This document shows positions 10,176-20,035 of a stretch of DNA of 64,000 nt, in pieces. The first letter of the stretch is position 1. Every line of letters begins with the position of its first letter. A program made the translations under genes and the position numbers. The stretch covers positions 45,487 to 109,486 of the forward strand of contig JAHEZH010000003.1 of NCBI GenBank assembly GCA_023251155.1. Direction: 5' to 3'. The DNA is from Flammeovirgaceae bacterium (GTDB lineage Bacteria > Bacteroidota > Bacteroidia > Cytophagales > Cyclobacteriaceae). The notes under the pieces are model-generated. The model had not been told where the DNA came from. It worked only from the letters and a program-made list of their open reading frames with translations, and ran no database searches.

Positions 10176-10940
10176 TTAATTCTTACTTACCAAAAAATCC
10201 TCCATCAGTTCATTGAATTTTTCCGGGTGCTCCATCATGGGCGCGTGGCAACATTTATCAATAAACTTCAACTCCGACCCGGCAATCAACCGATTAAAAT
10301 CATGCGCCACTATTGGTGGTGTAATGGTATCGTTTAATCCCCAAATCAGCAATGTGGGAACCGAGATTTTAGGTAAATCATTCGCTAAATTATTGCGCTG
10401 TGCTGATTTCGCTATGGCCACAATACGCATCGCCTTGGGGATGCTCTTGGTGGTTTCAAAAACTTCGTCTACGAGCTCTTTTGATGCTACCTGCGGATCA
10501 TAAAAGGTGTAGGCCACTCTTTCTTTGATATAATCATAGCTGCCTCTGCGTGGATATGATCCTCCCATCGCATTTTCAAAAAGGCCGGAGCTGCCGGTAA
10601 GTACCAGCTTCGATACTTTGGATGGATTGTGAAGTGTATATAAAAGACCCACGTGACCACCAAGCGAATTTCCCATGATGATCATATCATTCAGCTTCAT
10701 GAAGTCAACAAACTCTTCCACAAACTTCCGTAATCCTTCCAGGCCGGCATCTTTTATGGGCATCTCATAAATAGGAAGCATAGGTATGAGCACACGAAAC
10801 TTTCCGGAAAAGCGATGAACCACCCCTTCCCAGTTACTAAGCGCTCCGAAAAGACCATGAAGCAGCATCAACACCTGTCCCTGACCTTCGTCTACAAACT
10901 TAAACCCTTCCTTTTCCTTCACATTTAGGGGCATATGCAC
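10176..10940 (-). CDS. Alpha/beta hydrolase
   Basis: LMLLHGLFGALSNW, nucleophile elbow GNSLGGH, C-terminal CCHAPMMEHPEKFN. Confidence 0.92.
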   Translation of the reverse strand: MHMPLNVKEKEGFKFVDEGQGQVLMLLHGLFGALSNWEGVVHRFSGKFRVLIPMLPIYEMPIKDAGLEGLRKFVEEFVDFMKLNDMIIMGNSLGGHVGLLYTLHNPSKVSKLVLTGSSGLFENAMGGSYPRRGSYDYIKERVAYTFYDPQVASKELVDEVFETTKSIPKAMRIVAIAKSAQRNNLANDLPKISVPTLLIWGLNDTITPPIVAHDFNRLIAGSELKFIDKCCHAPMMEHPEKFNELMEDFLVSKN

Positions 10941-10984
10941 TTACTAATTTTGGATAAATAACTAAAAATTTCTGATCCGACGAA

Positions 10985-11485
10985 TTATGAGAAAATTTCC
11001 TTGAAAAAAGGCACAAATTGAGCTGTCCAGACCGCCAGGCCAGGGGCCAGTTTTGCGGTAAACGGGTAAAGCCATGATCCTTCCGTCCATTCTGCTTTGG
11101 GATTATATTTCAAGGAGTCGGCAATCCATAACACGACACTGGCCATAAACATGGTTTTGAATGCACCCAATACCAGCCCCATTGATTCATCTACACGGCC
11201 AAGAAATGTTTTGTCGATAGAATCACGAATACTTTTTCCCAACCACGTCACTAACACCACTACCAGAATAAAAATGAGAAAGAATGAAATATAGGGCAGT
11301 GTCTTCTGATCGGCATTGAATTGTCTTTCCAGAAATTCCATTCCTTCCCCCATGAGCTTGAATCCTAAAAAGATACCAAGCACGATGGCCAGTAACGAAA
11401 CCAACCCCATCAGAAAACCATCCTTATAGCCTTTGTAAGCACCTATAAGAATAACGACAAGGAGAAGTATATCAATCTTACTCAA
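10985..11485 (-). CDS. CvpA family membrane protein
   Basis: IDILLLVVILIGAYKGYKDGFLMGLVSLLAIVLGIFLGF; multiple TM helices. Confidence 0.88.
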   Translation of the reverse strand: MSKIDILLLVVILIGAYKGYKDGFLMGLVSLLAIVLGIFLGFKLMGEGMEFLERQFNADQKTLPYISFFLIFILVVVLVTWLGKSIRDSIDKTFLGRVDESMGLVLGAFKTMFMASVVLWIADSLKYNPKAEWTEGSWLYPFTAKLAPGLAVWTAQFVPFFKEIFS

Positions 11486-11934
11486 GCCGTCAGTATTTTC
11501 TTTACCAATTCAGAAATGACTTTGCCATCTGCCTTACCGGCAAGTTGCTTGGTGGCAATGCCCATTACCTTACCCATGTCCTGCGGGCCTTTGGCACCGA
11601 CCTGCTCAATGATTTTTTTCACTTCTACCGTAAGCTCTTCTTCTGTAAGTTGTTTTGGAAGGTAACGGTTAATGACCTCGAGTTGGGTCAGCTCTTTCTG
11701 AGCCAACTCTGCCCGGTTCTCCTTTTGAAAAATCTCGGCAGACTCCTTACGCTGCTTGGCGGCCTTCATCAACAGCTTGCTTTCTGCCTCTGATGTAATA
11801 TCCGCACTTACTCCTTTTTCTGTTTCGGCCAGAAGAATCATTGATTTGATACTGCGTAAAGCCTCCAGTTCTTCTTTATTCTTGGCAAGCATGGCCTGCT
11901 TAATGTCTGCGTCAATTTGTTGTTTTAAACTCAT
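11482..11934 (-). CDS. GatB/YqeY domain protein
   Basis: LKQQIDADIKQAMLAKNKEELEALRSIKSMI, YLPKQLTEEEL, MGKVMGIATKQLAGKADGKVISELVKK. Confidence 0.94.
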   Translation of the reverse strand: MSLKQQIDADIKQAMLAKNKEELEALRSIKSMILLAETEKGVSADITSEAESKLLMKAAKQRKESAEIFQKENRAELAQKELTQLEVINRYLPKQLTEEELTVEVKKIIEQVGAKGPQDMGKVMGIATKQLAGKADGKVISELVKKILTA

Positions 11935-12003
11935 ACTATTTTTTATTCGTTGTAAATTTACGCGTGTAATTGGAAAGAGGAAATTAATCCCGAGTTAGAA
12001 ATC

Positions 12004-12723
12004 GTGACCCGACTAAGTGTAAATATCAATAAAATTGCCACGCTGCGAAATGCACGCGGTGGCAACAATCCGGATGTGATAAAAGTAGCACTGGATTGCG
12101 AACGATTTGGTGCGCAAGGTATTACCGTGCATCCCCGCCCTGATGAGCGGCATATCCGCTACAGCGATGTGATCGAATTAAAGAAAGTGGTGACCAGCGA
12201 GTTTAATATTGAAGGCTATCCGGATGAGCGTTATATGCAACTGGTGCGGGAAGTAAAACCGGCCCAGGCCACCTTAGTACCCGATGGCCCGCATGTCATC
12301 ACGTCCAATGCCGGATGGGATACCGTTGTGCATGAACCGTATCTGAAAGAAATCATCGCTGAATTGAAAAGCTATGGCACACGCGTTTCTGTTTTTGTCA
12401 ATCCGGAAAACAAAATGGTGGAAGGCGCAAAGAAGGCCGGTGCCGATCGTATTGAATTATATACCGAACCTTTTGCCTCGCATTACCATCAGAATAAAGA
12501 AGAAGCCGTGAAGCCTTATATTGAAGCGGCCCGCTTGGCCAGGCAGCTTCAACTGGGCGTGAATGCAGGCCATGACCTGGATCTGCATAATCTCCATTAC
12601 TTATTTCAATCTATTCCATTGTTGGATGAAGTATCTATCGGCCATGCACTGATCTGCGATGCCTTGTACCTGGGTCTTGAAAATACGATTCAGCTTTACC
12701 TGCGCCAGTTACAGCCCAGCTGA
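12004..12723 (+). CDS. pdxJ: Pyridoxine 5'-phosphate synthase
   Basis: [62 protein letters not shown] start. Confidence 0.96.
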   Translation: MTRLSVNINKIATLRNARGGNNPDVIKVALDCERFGAQGITVHPRPDERHIRYSDVIELKKVVTSEFNIEGYPDERYMQLVREVKPAQATLVPDGPHVITSNAGWDTVVHEPYLKEIIAELKSYGTRVSVFVNPENKMVEGAKKAGADRIELYTEPFASHYHQNKEEAVKPYIEAARLARQLQLGVNAGHDLDLHNLHYLFQSIPLLDEVSIGHALICDALYLGLENTIQLYLRQLQPS

Positions 12724-12844
12724 TAGCAGCGTGGTTCAGTAGCTCATTCTGACATTTCAGTAAGCGCATTGCCCGGTTCATTCCCTTTTACTTTCCGTCT
12801 GCGCTCTACCGGGTTAGGTTTGTATAAGAATAACCATTCAACCT

Positions 12845-12943
12845 ATGAACTACAGAAAAATTTTACTGCTGGCTGGCATTGCAGTAGCCATCCTTATCTG
12901 TCTTTCTACCCGTCTTTTCGGAATGACCGTATCCCTTGTTTAA
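12845..12943 (+). CDS. Possible 32-aa single-TM small protein (MNYRKILLLAGIAVAILICLSTRLFGMTVSLV)
   Basis: ATG-to-TAA ORF with hydrophobic stretch; a TAGGTTTG -7-like box lies just upstream. Below ORF-track cutoff. Confidence 0.25.
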   Translation: MNYRKILLLAGIAVAILICLSTRLFGMTVSLV

Positions 12944-13007
12944 TCGTTCATGGTTAAAGGCTAAATCGTCATTGCCCATCACTTTTAACCGGTTAACTCT
13001 TAACGAT
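12943..13007. repeat. Imperfect inverted repeat between pdxJ region and esterase-like gene
   Basis: atcgtt (12943-12948)/aacgat (13002-13007) and ggttaaa (12952-12958)/tttaacc (12984-12990). Confidence 0.45.
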
Positions 13008-14746
13008 CAATACCTCCAGCTTTTTACATCGGCACCTTTTGGTGCACTTTCGCTGATTCGTTTTAATATCTTAGGCAAGTACATCGTGTTGTAGCGAAGA
13101 CGCGAAACATAATTCGGATTGTCATGGTCACCATTCCAGCAATGTTCGGCACGATCGCCATAGTCCACCTCCCCTTTGTAAAAGGGACTGTCTGTTGTTT
13201 TTAAAAATCCCTCCATTAAATAAACAGCATTATTCAGGTAGTAATTATCCATATCGCCACAGTAGATATGGATCTTACCTTGTAGCTTGGGGCCAAGTGT
13301 TTTCCAATCGCGCTCAAGTATATAACGCAGGTCGTAATGTTCCTTCCAGTATTGCGCCACTGTGGAATCAATGTCGCCTGTCTCTTTGTCAAAGATTCTT
13401 TTCGGGTAGCCATCTTCACCTTGTGGTGAATACACCGCTTCCCAGATATCCCACTGCTGGCCTGAACGTGATTTTGTACCTAATGCTAACTCAAGGTGAT
13501 TGCTTTCCTGCATGGTTGATTGAATCTGCCCCAGGTAATTGCGATGTGCCGGTATGGGTAGTTTTTTAAACTTCGAATCGTACCAGTACGCATTCTTCTG
13601 TTTATAGATATCCACTAATGAATAGGCCCTGAAGTCAACCGGATCAGGACAGGCCGCGAAGCATCCGTTAAACTCATCAGGATAAAACATTTGTACGGCC
13701 AGCGCTTCCCATCCTCCCGTAGAACCACCGTACGTAAAGCGTGCCCAGCCTTGCCCTATGCCTCTGAATTTTCTCTCAATCTCCGGTATCAGTTCATACA
13801 TAATCGCATCTCCGTAAGGGCCGATGTTGGCGGAGTTCACCGCATATGAATCGTCATAGTAGGGATTGGCATGTTGTATTTCGATCACCAGAAACCGGGG
13901 AAAGTTTTTGCCGGTCCATTGCTTATAAAAGTGATAGGCTTCCTGCTTCTCAAATTTTTTATACCCATAAATATTGAAGCGTGCGATGTAGTCCATCGTG
14001 TCCATATCGGCTGGCGGTGGTTCGGTGCTGAAGCCACCAAAATCCTCCGGGAAGTGACCATGAAAGACCATAAGTGGATACTTTGCTTCCGGATGCTCTT
14101 CAAACCCTTCGGGAACAAGCACATGCGCTCCAAGAAATGTGGGCTTACCATAAAACGCGGTCAGCATTTTGCTTTCTATCTTAATGTGCCTGATGTATTT
14201 CGAATCTTTCGGTGCTTCAATAGGTGCGATCTTCTGATCCAGTACCACTTTAATCGTCTCGCTTTTTGCCGAGTCGATTGTAATTCGGAATGGCTTGCTG
14301 TAAAAATTACCGGGCTTCCTGTTCCATTGCTGGCCTTCGCCCTGATCAGGTGGAAGTTTGACGGTATGACCTGTTTTTAATTTATAGGTTTCATATCGGT
14401 TGATCAGTCCCTGCACGTAATAATCACCGGGCGGTATATCTTTCAGATAACGAAAGGGAAAACCAAACGCATTTTCATTATTGATGATCAATTCCTGACC
14501 CGGCTGAAGCCCTTCCACATCTACGCCAAAAATAAGTTGTGCCCCCAAACCGTCATTCACCTGAAAGCGGGGTTCCGATTTACCGTCATTGGCAAGAATC
14601 AATAGGAGCCTCCCGTCCTGTGCCTGATCGCTCATTTCCTTCGTGAACGTAAACGCAAATTGTGAAGTGGATTTCGTATTTCGTTTCGTGCATTGAAAAA
14701 ATGCTACTGCAATAATCACCAGACAGAGAATGTAAATTTTCTTCAT
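13007..14746 (-). CDS. Secreted lipoprotein with esterase-like alpha/beta-hydrolase fold
   Basis: Lipoprotein signal (MKKIYILCLVIIAVAFFQC), GGSTGGWEA nucleophile-elbow-like motif, AEHCWNGDHDN. Confidence 0.7.
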   Translation of the reverse strand: MKKIYILCLVIIAVAFFQCTKRNTKSTSQFAFTFTKEMSDQAQDGRLLLILANDGKSEPRFQVNDGLGAQLIFGVDVEGLQPGQELIINNENAFGFPFRYLKDIPPGDYYVQGLINRYETYKLKTGHTVKLPPDQGEGQQWNRKPGNFYSKPFRITIDSAKSETIKVVLDQKIAPIEAPKDSKYIRHIKIESKMLTAFYGKPTFLGAHVLVPEGFEEHPEAKYPLMVFHGHFPEDFGGFSTEPPPADMDTMDYIARFNIYGYKKFEKQEAYHFYKQWTGKNFPRFLVIEIQHANPYYDDSYAVNSANIGPYGDAIMYELIPEIERKFRGIGQGWARFTYGGSTGGWEALAVQMFYPDEFNGCFAACPDPVDFRAYSLVDIYKQKNAYWYDSKFKKLPIPAHRNYLGQIQSTMQESNHLELALGTKSRSGQQWDIWEAVYSPQGEDGYPKRIFDKETGDIDSTVAQYWKEHYDLRYILERDWKTLGPKLQGKIHIYCGDMDNYYLNNAVYLMEGFLKTTDSPFYKGEVDYGDRAEHCWNGDHDNPNYVSRLRYNTMYLPKILKRISESAPKGADVKSWRY

Positions 14747-14913
14747 GCGTAAAGTCGGATTTAGGTTTTGGAAGTTAGCATTCCGTTTCGATTCTTACTA
14801 AACTTAACCATCGTCGACGATTAAAACTTTTGATGAATGGCAATCTTTGAGAAAAAAAGGCGCTTACATTTAATCAGAAGCATATTATATTGCACTATCA
14901 AGTAGCTGGCCGA

Positions 14914-15294
14914 ATGGAGATTTTTTTGATTGAAGACGACACCATTTATTCTGAGTTCCTGAAAAAGGCGCTCAGCCAAAACGATTCGTATAAAATAAGA
15001 GTGTTTCATACTGCGGAGGATGCGCACGCAGCGATCAATGGAAACCTGCCCGAAGCATTAATCATCGATTACAAACTGCCGGGGATGTCAGGTATCGAAT
15101 TCTTTGAAAAGATAAAAGGGAACGTAAAAGAAGAGAACAAGATCATCATGCTCAGCGCCCTTGACGATGGAAATATGGTACTGAGTTTTATTCAAAAAGG
15201 GGTGCGTGATTATGTGATCAAGGATGAGAGCGTGATTGAGTCGCTTCGCGCTATTCTGGATGGCACCGAGGACGATTCTTATCTTTTTAATTAA
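14914..15294 (+). CDS. Single-domain response regulator (receiver only)
   Basis: MEIFLIEDDTIYSEFLKKAL, LIIDYKLPGMSGIEF, MLSALDD, KDES; no output domain. ORF-track start is 14890. Confidence 0.88.
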   Translation: MEIFLIEDDTIYSEFLKKALSQNDSYKIRVFHTAEDAHAAINGNLPEALIIDYKLPGMSGIEFFEKIKGNVKEENKIIMLSALDDGNMVLSFIQKGVRDYVIKDESVIESLRAILDGTEDDSYLFN

Positions 15295-16147
15295 CACTCT
15301 TTTTTAATAGCACGCTGAAGGTGGCCCCTTTCCCCGCCACACTATCGCAGCTTACTTCCCCTCCCGCTTTTTCCACTAGCGATTTTACAATCCATAAGCC
15401 CAACCCGGTAGAACTTTCTCCTGCTGTTGGCTGTGCCGACAAACGCTGAAATTTTTGAAAGATTTTGCCTGTGTCTTCTAACGTCATTCCAGGCCCTTCA
15501 TCTTTTATGTTGATGCGGTAACTGTCTTCAGCCTCTTCCTTCATGGAAACATAAATGGTTTTCCCGGATGGAGAGAACTTGACGGCATTGGAAAGCAGGT
15601 TCTCGAAAATGCGATTGATAAAATTGCGATCTGAAAAAATCCTTGCCGGATCTGGCCCTGTGAATTCAATGGTGATGTCTTTTTTCTCTGCCAGTGTGCG
15701 ATAATTTTTTATCAGTGAATGGAGCTGCGTGAAGAGATTAAGTTCCTCAGGAGCCATGTCCATACCACTTTCTTCCAGCTTGCGCTTGTCCAGCAGATTG
15801 CGCATCATACTCAGGCCATCCACCGTAATCTGGTGGATTTTATCCAGGTATTCTTGCTGCTCTTCCGTGAGATTGCCCGACATATCCATCAGCTGCGCCA
15901 GGGCAAAAATGCGATTGAATGGGCCCTTCAGATCATGTGATACCACACTGATGATTTGCTGCTTTTCATAGTTGAGCCGTTGCTGAATTTCGTTTTGCTT
16001 CATCAACTCGCGCAGCTGACGCTCAATCTCATCACTCTGTAGGCGAATCAGTTTTTTGTGCCTGTGTAAACGCTGATACGTGATCCACAGCAATGCCATT
16101 ACCAGTGCGAGACTTATTAAAATAATAGCAAGCCATGAATTGGTCAT
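15287..16147 (-). CDS. Membrane-anchored sensor histidine kinase lacking a sensor domain
   Basis: One N-terminal TM, coiled coil, H-box VSHDLKGPFNRIFALA, N-box NLLSNAVKFSPSG, IKDEGPGM, GLGLWIVKSLVEKAGGEV. Confidence 0.93.
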   Translation of the reverse strand: MTNSWLAIILISLALVMALLWITYQRLHRHKKLIRLQSDEIERQLRELMKQNEIQQRLNYEKQQIISVVSHDLKGPFNRIFALAQLMDMSGNLTEEQQEYLDKIHQITVDGLSMMRNLLDKRKLEESGMDMAPEELNLFTQLHSLIKNYRTLAEKKDITIEFTGPDPARIFSDRNFINRIFENLLSNAVKFSPSGKTIYVSMKEEAEDSYRINIKDEGPGMTLEDTGKIFQKFQRLSAQPTAGESSTGLGLWIVKSLVEKAGGEVSCDSVAGKGATFSVLLKKSVN

Positions 16148-16212
16148 TGTGCAGAAGTATAAGTTACTCCTTCCTGACGAATCTAATCACCTTCGGGAGA
16201 TAAAAAAAATGG

Positions 16213-16662
16213 TTACAGCTTCAGCTTGAAATCTTCTTTGTGATCCACCGGCACACGGACAGGAATGCCATTTACTTTTGCTTTGAGGTATCCTTTGTAA
16301 TGAATCTCGTATTTTTTTCCTCCGAATAAACTCTTTAGCGCATCCATCACGCCAAATTCCTTGAGTGAAAGGTTCACTTCTATCGGCACGGTAAAGTCTG
16401 ATTTCGGCCGGGCTAAGGCGCTCAGTTTCTGATCCACGTATGCTGACTTTTTACCATCTACAAAAACTTCCACGTTGATTTCGCGCAGGCGCAGGCGTGA
16501 AGAGTTGGGATTATAAAAAAGCGCTTCGCCTTTCAATACGGCATTCTCCAGATCAGTCTGATCAAGCGACAGGTTTTTTACATCCTTGAAAATGATAGTG
16601 TCTTTTGGAACACACGAGGTGACGATAATTAAAACAGAAATAAAAAAGAATAATCGCTTCAT
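16213..16662 (-). CDS. LEA type 2 / WHy-domain lipoprotein
   Basis: Lipoprotein signal MKRLFFFISVLIIVTSC; GEALFYNPNSSRLRLREINVEVFVDGK; IPVRVPVDHKEDFKLKL. Confidence 0.75.
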   Translation of the reverse strand: MKRLFFFISVLIIVTSCVPKDTIIFKDVKNLSLDQTDLENAVLKGEALFYNPNSSRLRLREINVEVFVDGKKSAYVDQKLSALARPKSDFTVPIEVNLSLKEFGVMDALKSLFGGKKYEIHYKGYLKAKVNGIPVRVPVDHKEDFKLKL

Positions 16663-16679
16663 AACTTAAATTTGCCCTT

Positions 16680-17288
16680 GTGAACATAGCTCAACACCAA
16701 CTCGATACCATTGCCGATGGCCTGGCTGAAAACGGATATGCGGTGGTCGATCATTTCCTTTCGGAAGACGAAGTACGCCGCATCCTTCAGCTTGACGATT
16801 TCAAAAATGCGTTGTTACATTTCAAAAAAGCCGGCATTGGCAAAAGTACAGACAAACAGATAAACGAAAGCATACGCGGTGATTATATACAATGGATCGA
16901 TAAAGAAACCGCTCCCCCTGAGATAAAAGTTTACCTGCACCGGTTAAGCGAGCTAATTGCATTTGTCAATCAAGCCTTATTTCTCAGCCTGAAGGATGCC
17001 GAAGTACACATGACCGTGTACCCGGAAGGAACATACTACAAACGCCACCTCGATCAGTTCAGAAAAGACGATCATCGCAAGCTCTCTGTAATTTGTTACC
17101 TGAACGAAGGCTGGCAGGAAAGCCATGGTGGTCAGCTAAGGATGTATTTGCCCGAAGGCGAAAAAGATGTACTGCCCGTAGCCGGCCGATTAGTTTGTTT
17201 CCGCAGTGATCAGATTGAACATGAAGTCATCGCCGGCACACGTGAGCGCATGAGTCTGACGGGGTGGATATTGGATAGGATTGCCTGA
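16680..17288 (+). CDS. 2OG-Fe(II) oxygenase (prolyl 4-hydroxylase-like)
   Basis: YPEGTYYKRHLDQFRKDDHRKLSVICYLNEGW...HGGQLRMY...GRLVCFRSDQIEHEVIAGTRERMSLTGW; HxD...H and Arg present; GTG start. Confidence 0.92.
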   Translation: MNIAQHQLDTIADGLAENGYAVVDHFLSEDEVRRILQLDDFKNALLHFKKAGIGKSTDKQINESIRGDYIQWIDKETAPPEIKVYLHRLSELIAFVNQALFLSLKDAEVHMTVYPEGTYYKRHLDQFRKDDHRKLSVICYLNEGWQESHGGQLRMYLPEGEKDVLPVAGRLVCFRSDQIEHEVIAGTRERMSLTGWILDRIA

Positions 17289-17297
17289 AAATGAGCG

Positions 17298-17341
17298 AGC
17301 CACGAATGCACGAATAGTGATCATCTCGCGCATTCGTGGCT
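17298..17341. repeat. REP-like palindrome / bidirectional terminator between convergent genes
   Basis: agccacgaatgc (17298-17309) / gcattcgtggct (17330-17341), perfect 12-bp arms. Confidence 0.7.
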
Positions 17342-17358
17342 GATACGGTTTGTCAAAC

Positions 17359-18468
17359 TCACTTCGGAAACGGAGTCTTATCCAACTTTGGCAAAAGCGT
17401 GAGGGCGTTCTTGTAGTAAATCTTTTTCAGCACATCATCGGGCAAACCAATGCCATACATTCTCCAGAAGGCATGATAGCGTTTGTGATAAGGAAAATAT
17501 TCGTCTTCTGTTTCCAATACGCGGAAGTAGGTTTCGTACTCATCAGGCACCCAGCTGTCTTTACCAAACAAAACACGATCCTGGTATTTGGTTAAGAAGG
17601 CTTTGGCTGCGCGTGGTTGGCGACCGAGCTCGGCAATGACTGCACCAATCTCGGTGTACATGTTGGGAAGCTGATCCATTAACTGTCCTAATTTCTTAAG
17701 ATCACTTCCATACCAGCCCAGGTGTGCGTTGATAAATTTGGTTTTAGGATGTTTCCTGAAAATGCTGTGCTGCTCGGCAATTACTTTTTCCCATTTCACT
17801 GAATCCGTGTCGTGCCTGCGGCCGGGATGAAGCTTTAACTCCAGCCAACGCTCATTGTTTTTATCGATGGGTTGCCAGAATGCTTTTGGATCAGCGGCAT
17901 GGATCAACACGGGTATACCTAGTTCGCCACACTTGGCCCACACCGGATCGATACGGGGATCATTGATGTGTACGCGATTTCCTTTTCCATCTTTTACAAA
18001 CAATCCAAGTGTTTTGTAAATTTTCAAGCCCATGGCTCCATTCTTCACATCGTTTTCCAATTGCTGCACGGCACGGGCGGACCATTGCGGATCATCCATA
18101 CCATTAAAATCCACATTGGTAAAAACAACAAAACGAGTGGGGTATTGCTTCTTGTAGTTCTCTACTGACTTCGCTAAATGTTCTCCGCCACCATTGCCAA
18201 ACCCGCGGCCACTGAGGTTCACCATCACACCCATGTTGAGCTTATCCATTTCTTTGATCAAGCCACTCAGGTCCACATTGTTCATGTTGGGCTGGTGATT
18301 GTGAATGTCGATAAAGGGAAACTTTGCGCGGGTGAGATGATGTTCTTCAACTACCAGCGAGGAGGGCGGATCATAGTCTTCAAAATCCATTTTCATATCC
18401 AAAGGTTTCTCCTGGCCCTTTGCATACAGCGCAAGGATAATCAGTACCCCTATACCTAATTTCTTCAT
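17359..18468 (-). CDS. Amidohydrolase family protein (metal-dependent, TIM-barrel)
   Basis: Signal peptide MKKLGIGVLIILALYAKG; FPFIDIHNHQPN, PVLIHAADPKAFW, KFINAHLGWYGSDL, DRVLFGKDSWVPDEYE; internal Met preferred over 18480. Confidence 0.88.
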   Translation of the reverse strand: MKKLGIGVLIILALYAKGQEKPLDMKMDFEDYDPPSSLVVEEHHLTRAKFPFIDIHNHQPNMNNVDLSGLIKEMDKLNMGVMVNLSGRGFGNGGGEHLAKSVENYKKQYPTRFVVFTNVDFNGMDDPQWSARAVQQLENDVKNGAMGLKIYKTLGLFVKDGKGNRVHINDPRIDPVWAKCGELGIPVLIHAADPKAFWQPIDKNNERWLELKLHPGRRHDTDSVKWEKVIAEQHSIFRKHPKTKFINAHLGWYGSDLKKLGQLMDQLPNMYTEIGAVIAELGRQPRAAKAFLTKYQDRVLFGKDSWVPDEYETYFRVLETEDEYFPYHKRYHAFWRMYGIGLPDDVLKKIYYKNALTLLPKLDKTPFPK

Positions 18469-18843
18469 ATCGGTTTGCAACTAAGTTGTAGCAGGCAATT
18501 TAATGAAAAAGCATTCGGTGAAGGTATGAGATGGGATGAATGGTTGTTAATAGTAGTTATATCATTTGAACCGGCTATAGATTACACCGAAATCAACTAC
18601 GAACCGGATAAACCCTTATTCTTACCCGGACCACCGCGGCAGGGATGGGAAGAGTTTAGTCACGTGCCTCGCGTGACCGTAGCGAAGCGAAGCGCTGTAC
18701 AGCCCGTAAAGCCGCCCAAATAAAAAACGAGAGCACAATGATCGCGAATGGAATAACGTTTGAATGAAGGCGGGCCAATTGGATAACGATGAAGTAACAA
18801 AGCGTATTTCTCATTACCTTCGGGCCAAACTTTAAGGTAACTC

Positions 18844-19956
18844 ATGCGATTATTAGGAACACTTTTATTGTCTTTGCTTTTGGTGTCTTCATTTGCTCAA
18901 ACCAACGAGGCACTGCTGGACGGGGCTCGCAAAAAAATAGCAGCCAACGATTTTGCAGGTGCGAAGAAGGACTTGAGCAAAGTGATCGATGGTAACACAA
19001 AAAACAAACAGGCATTTCTTCTTCGTGGCCAGGCACGACTGGGGCTTGAAGACATCTATGGTGCCATTGCGGATTTTACATTTTCGCTGGAGCTGGACTC
19101 TACTTTTGCCGAAGCGTTGAATAGCCGTGGTGAAGCAAAGATGGCACTGGCCGATGATGATGGTGCTATCGAGGACCTGGATAAAGCGATCAAGTTCAAC
19201 CCGAAATATACCACGGCATATACCAATCGTGGGTTTGCAAAATACAACATTGAAGATTTGCAGGGAGCTTACTTCGATTTCTCGAAGGCACTGGAGCTTG
19301 GCCCTGTCGATGCCGATAAATATTTTAATCGTGGAATAATTAAGGCAGAATTGGGTGAGTACATCAGCGCCATTGACGATTACAGCAAAGCGATTGAAAC
19401 GGACAAGACGGATGCCGGATTATACAATTACCGAGGTGTAGCTTATTTCAATACCGGAAATTTTGATAAGGCAATAATGGACTATGACCAGGCGATAAAG
19501 CTGGATGCTAAAGATGCGGTGAAGTTTGAGAACCGTGCGCTGGCAAGAAGTGCAAAAGAAGATTTGAAAGGCGCACTGGAAGATTACAACAAAGCTATCG
19601 AACTGGATAGTGAAGATGGCGAAACATTTAATCTGCGTGGCGTGTTGAAACATACCATGCAGGACTATGCCGGGGCAATAGAAGATTATACCAAAGCCAT
19701 TACGATTGACGAGACCAATCCAACGTATTTTGATAACCGTGCGCTGAGCAAAACCGAAAAAGAAGACTATGCCGGAGCGGTGGAAGACTACTCGGCTTCG
19801 ATTGAACTTTATCCGAGCGACCCGGAAACCTACCTGGAGCGGGGACTTGTAAAAATACTAATGAACAACAACTACGATGGCTGTATGGACCTGAAGCGCG
19901 CAGAAGAAATGGGAGCAACCGAGGCGAAGGCCGCAATCAAGAAGAATTGTAAATGA
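18844..19956 (+). CDS. Tetratricopeptide repeat protein, secreted
   Basis: Signal peptide MRLLGTLLLSLLLVSSFAQ followed by about ten 34-aa TPR units. Confidence 0.93.
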   Translation: MRLLGTLLLSLLLVSSFAQTNEALLDGARKKIAANDFAGAKKDLSKVIDGNTKNKQAFLLRGQARLGLEDIYGAIADFTFSLELDSTFAEALNSRGEAKMALADDDGAIEDLDKAIKFNPKYTTAYTNRGFAKYNIEDLQGAYFDFSKALELGPVDADKYFNRGIIKAELGEYISAIDDYSKAIETDKTDAGLYNYRGVAYFNTGNFDKAIMDYDQAIKLDAKDAVKFENRALARSAKEDLKGALEDYNKAIELDSEDGETFNLRGVLKHTMQDYAGAIEDYTKAITIDETNPTYFDNRALSKTEKEDYAGAVEDYSASIELYPSDPETYLERGLVKILMNNNYDGCMDLKRAEEMGATEAKAAIKKNCK

Positions 19957-19995
19957 TTCTATTTCGAAGTACGAATTAATAAAATCAGCTTAAAG

Positions 19996-20027
19996 AAGTC
20001 GTCCAGTTTTCAATCACCGGACGACTT
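19996..20027. terminator. Terminator between convergent TPR and RDD genes
   Basis: aagtcgtcc (19996-20004) / ggacgactt (20019-20027), then T-rich tract on plus strand. Confidence 0.7.
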
Positions 20028-20035
20028 TCATTTTT

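Noticed and set aside
12769-12957. 62-aa ORF downstream of pdxJ
   Set aside because: Composition unlike coding sequence; the alternative-frame 32-aa ORF is more plausible but still weak
18475-18723. 82-aa ORF in the gap between the amidohydrolase and TPR genes
   Set aside because: No signal peptide, domain or convincing coding composition; could be a degraded remnant but not supportable
19056-19653. Tandem DNA repeats in the TPR gene as a possible repeat array
   Set aside because: The periodicity (~102 nt) is explained by 34-aa TPR units with diverged DNA; not a CRISPR or satellite
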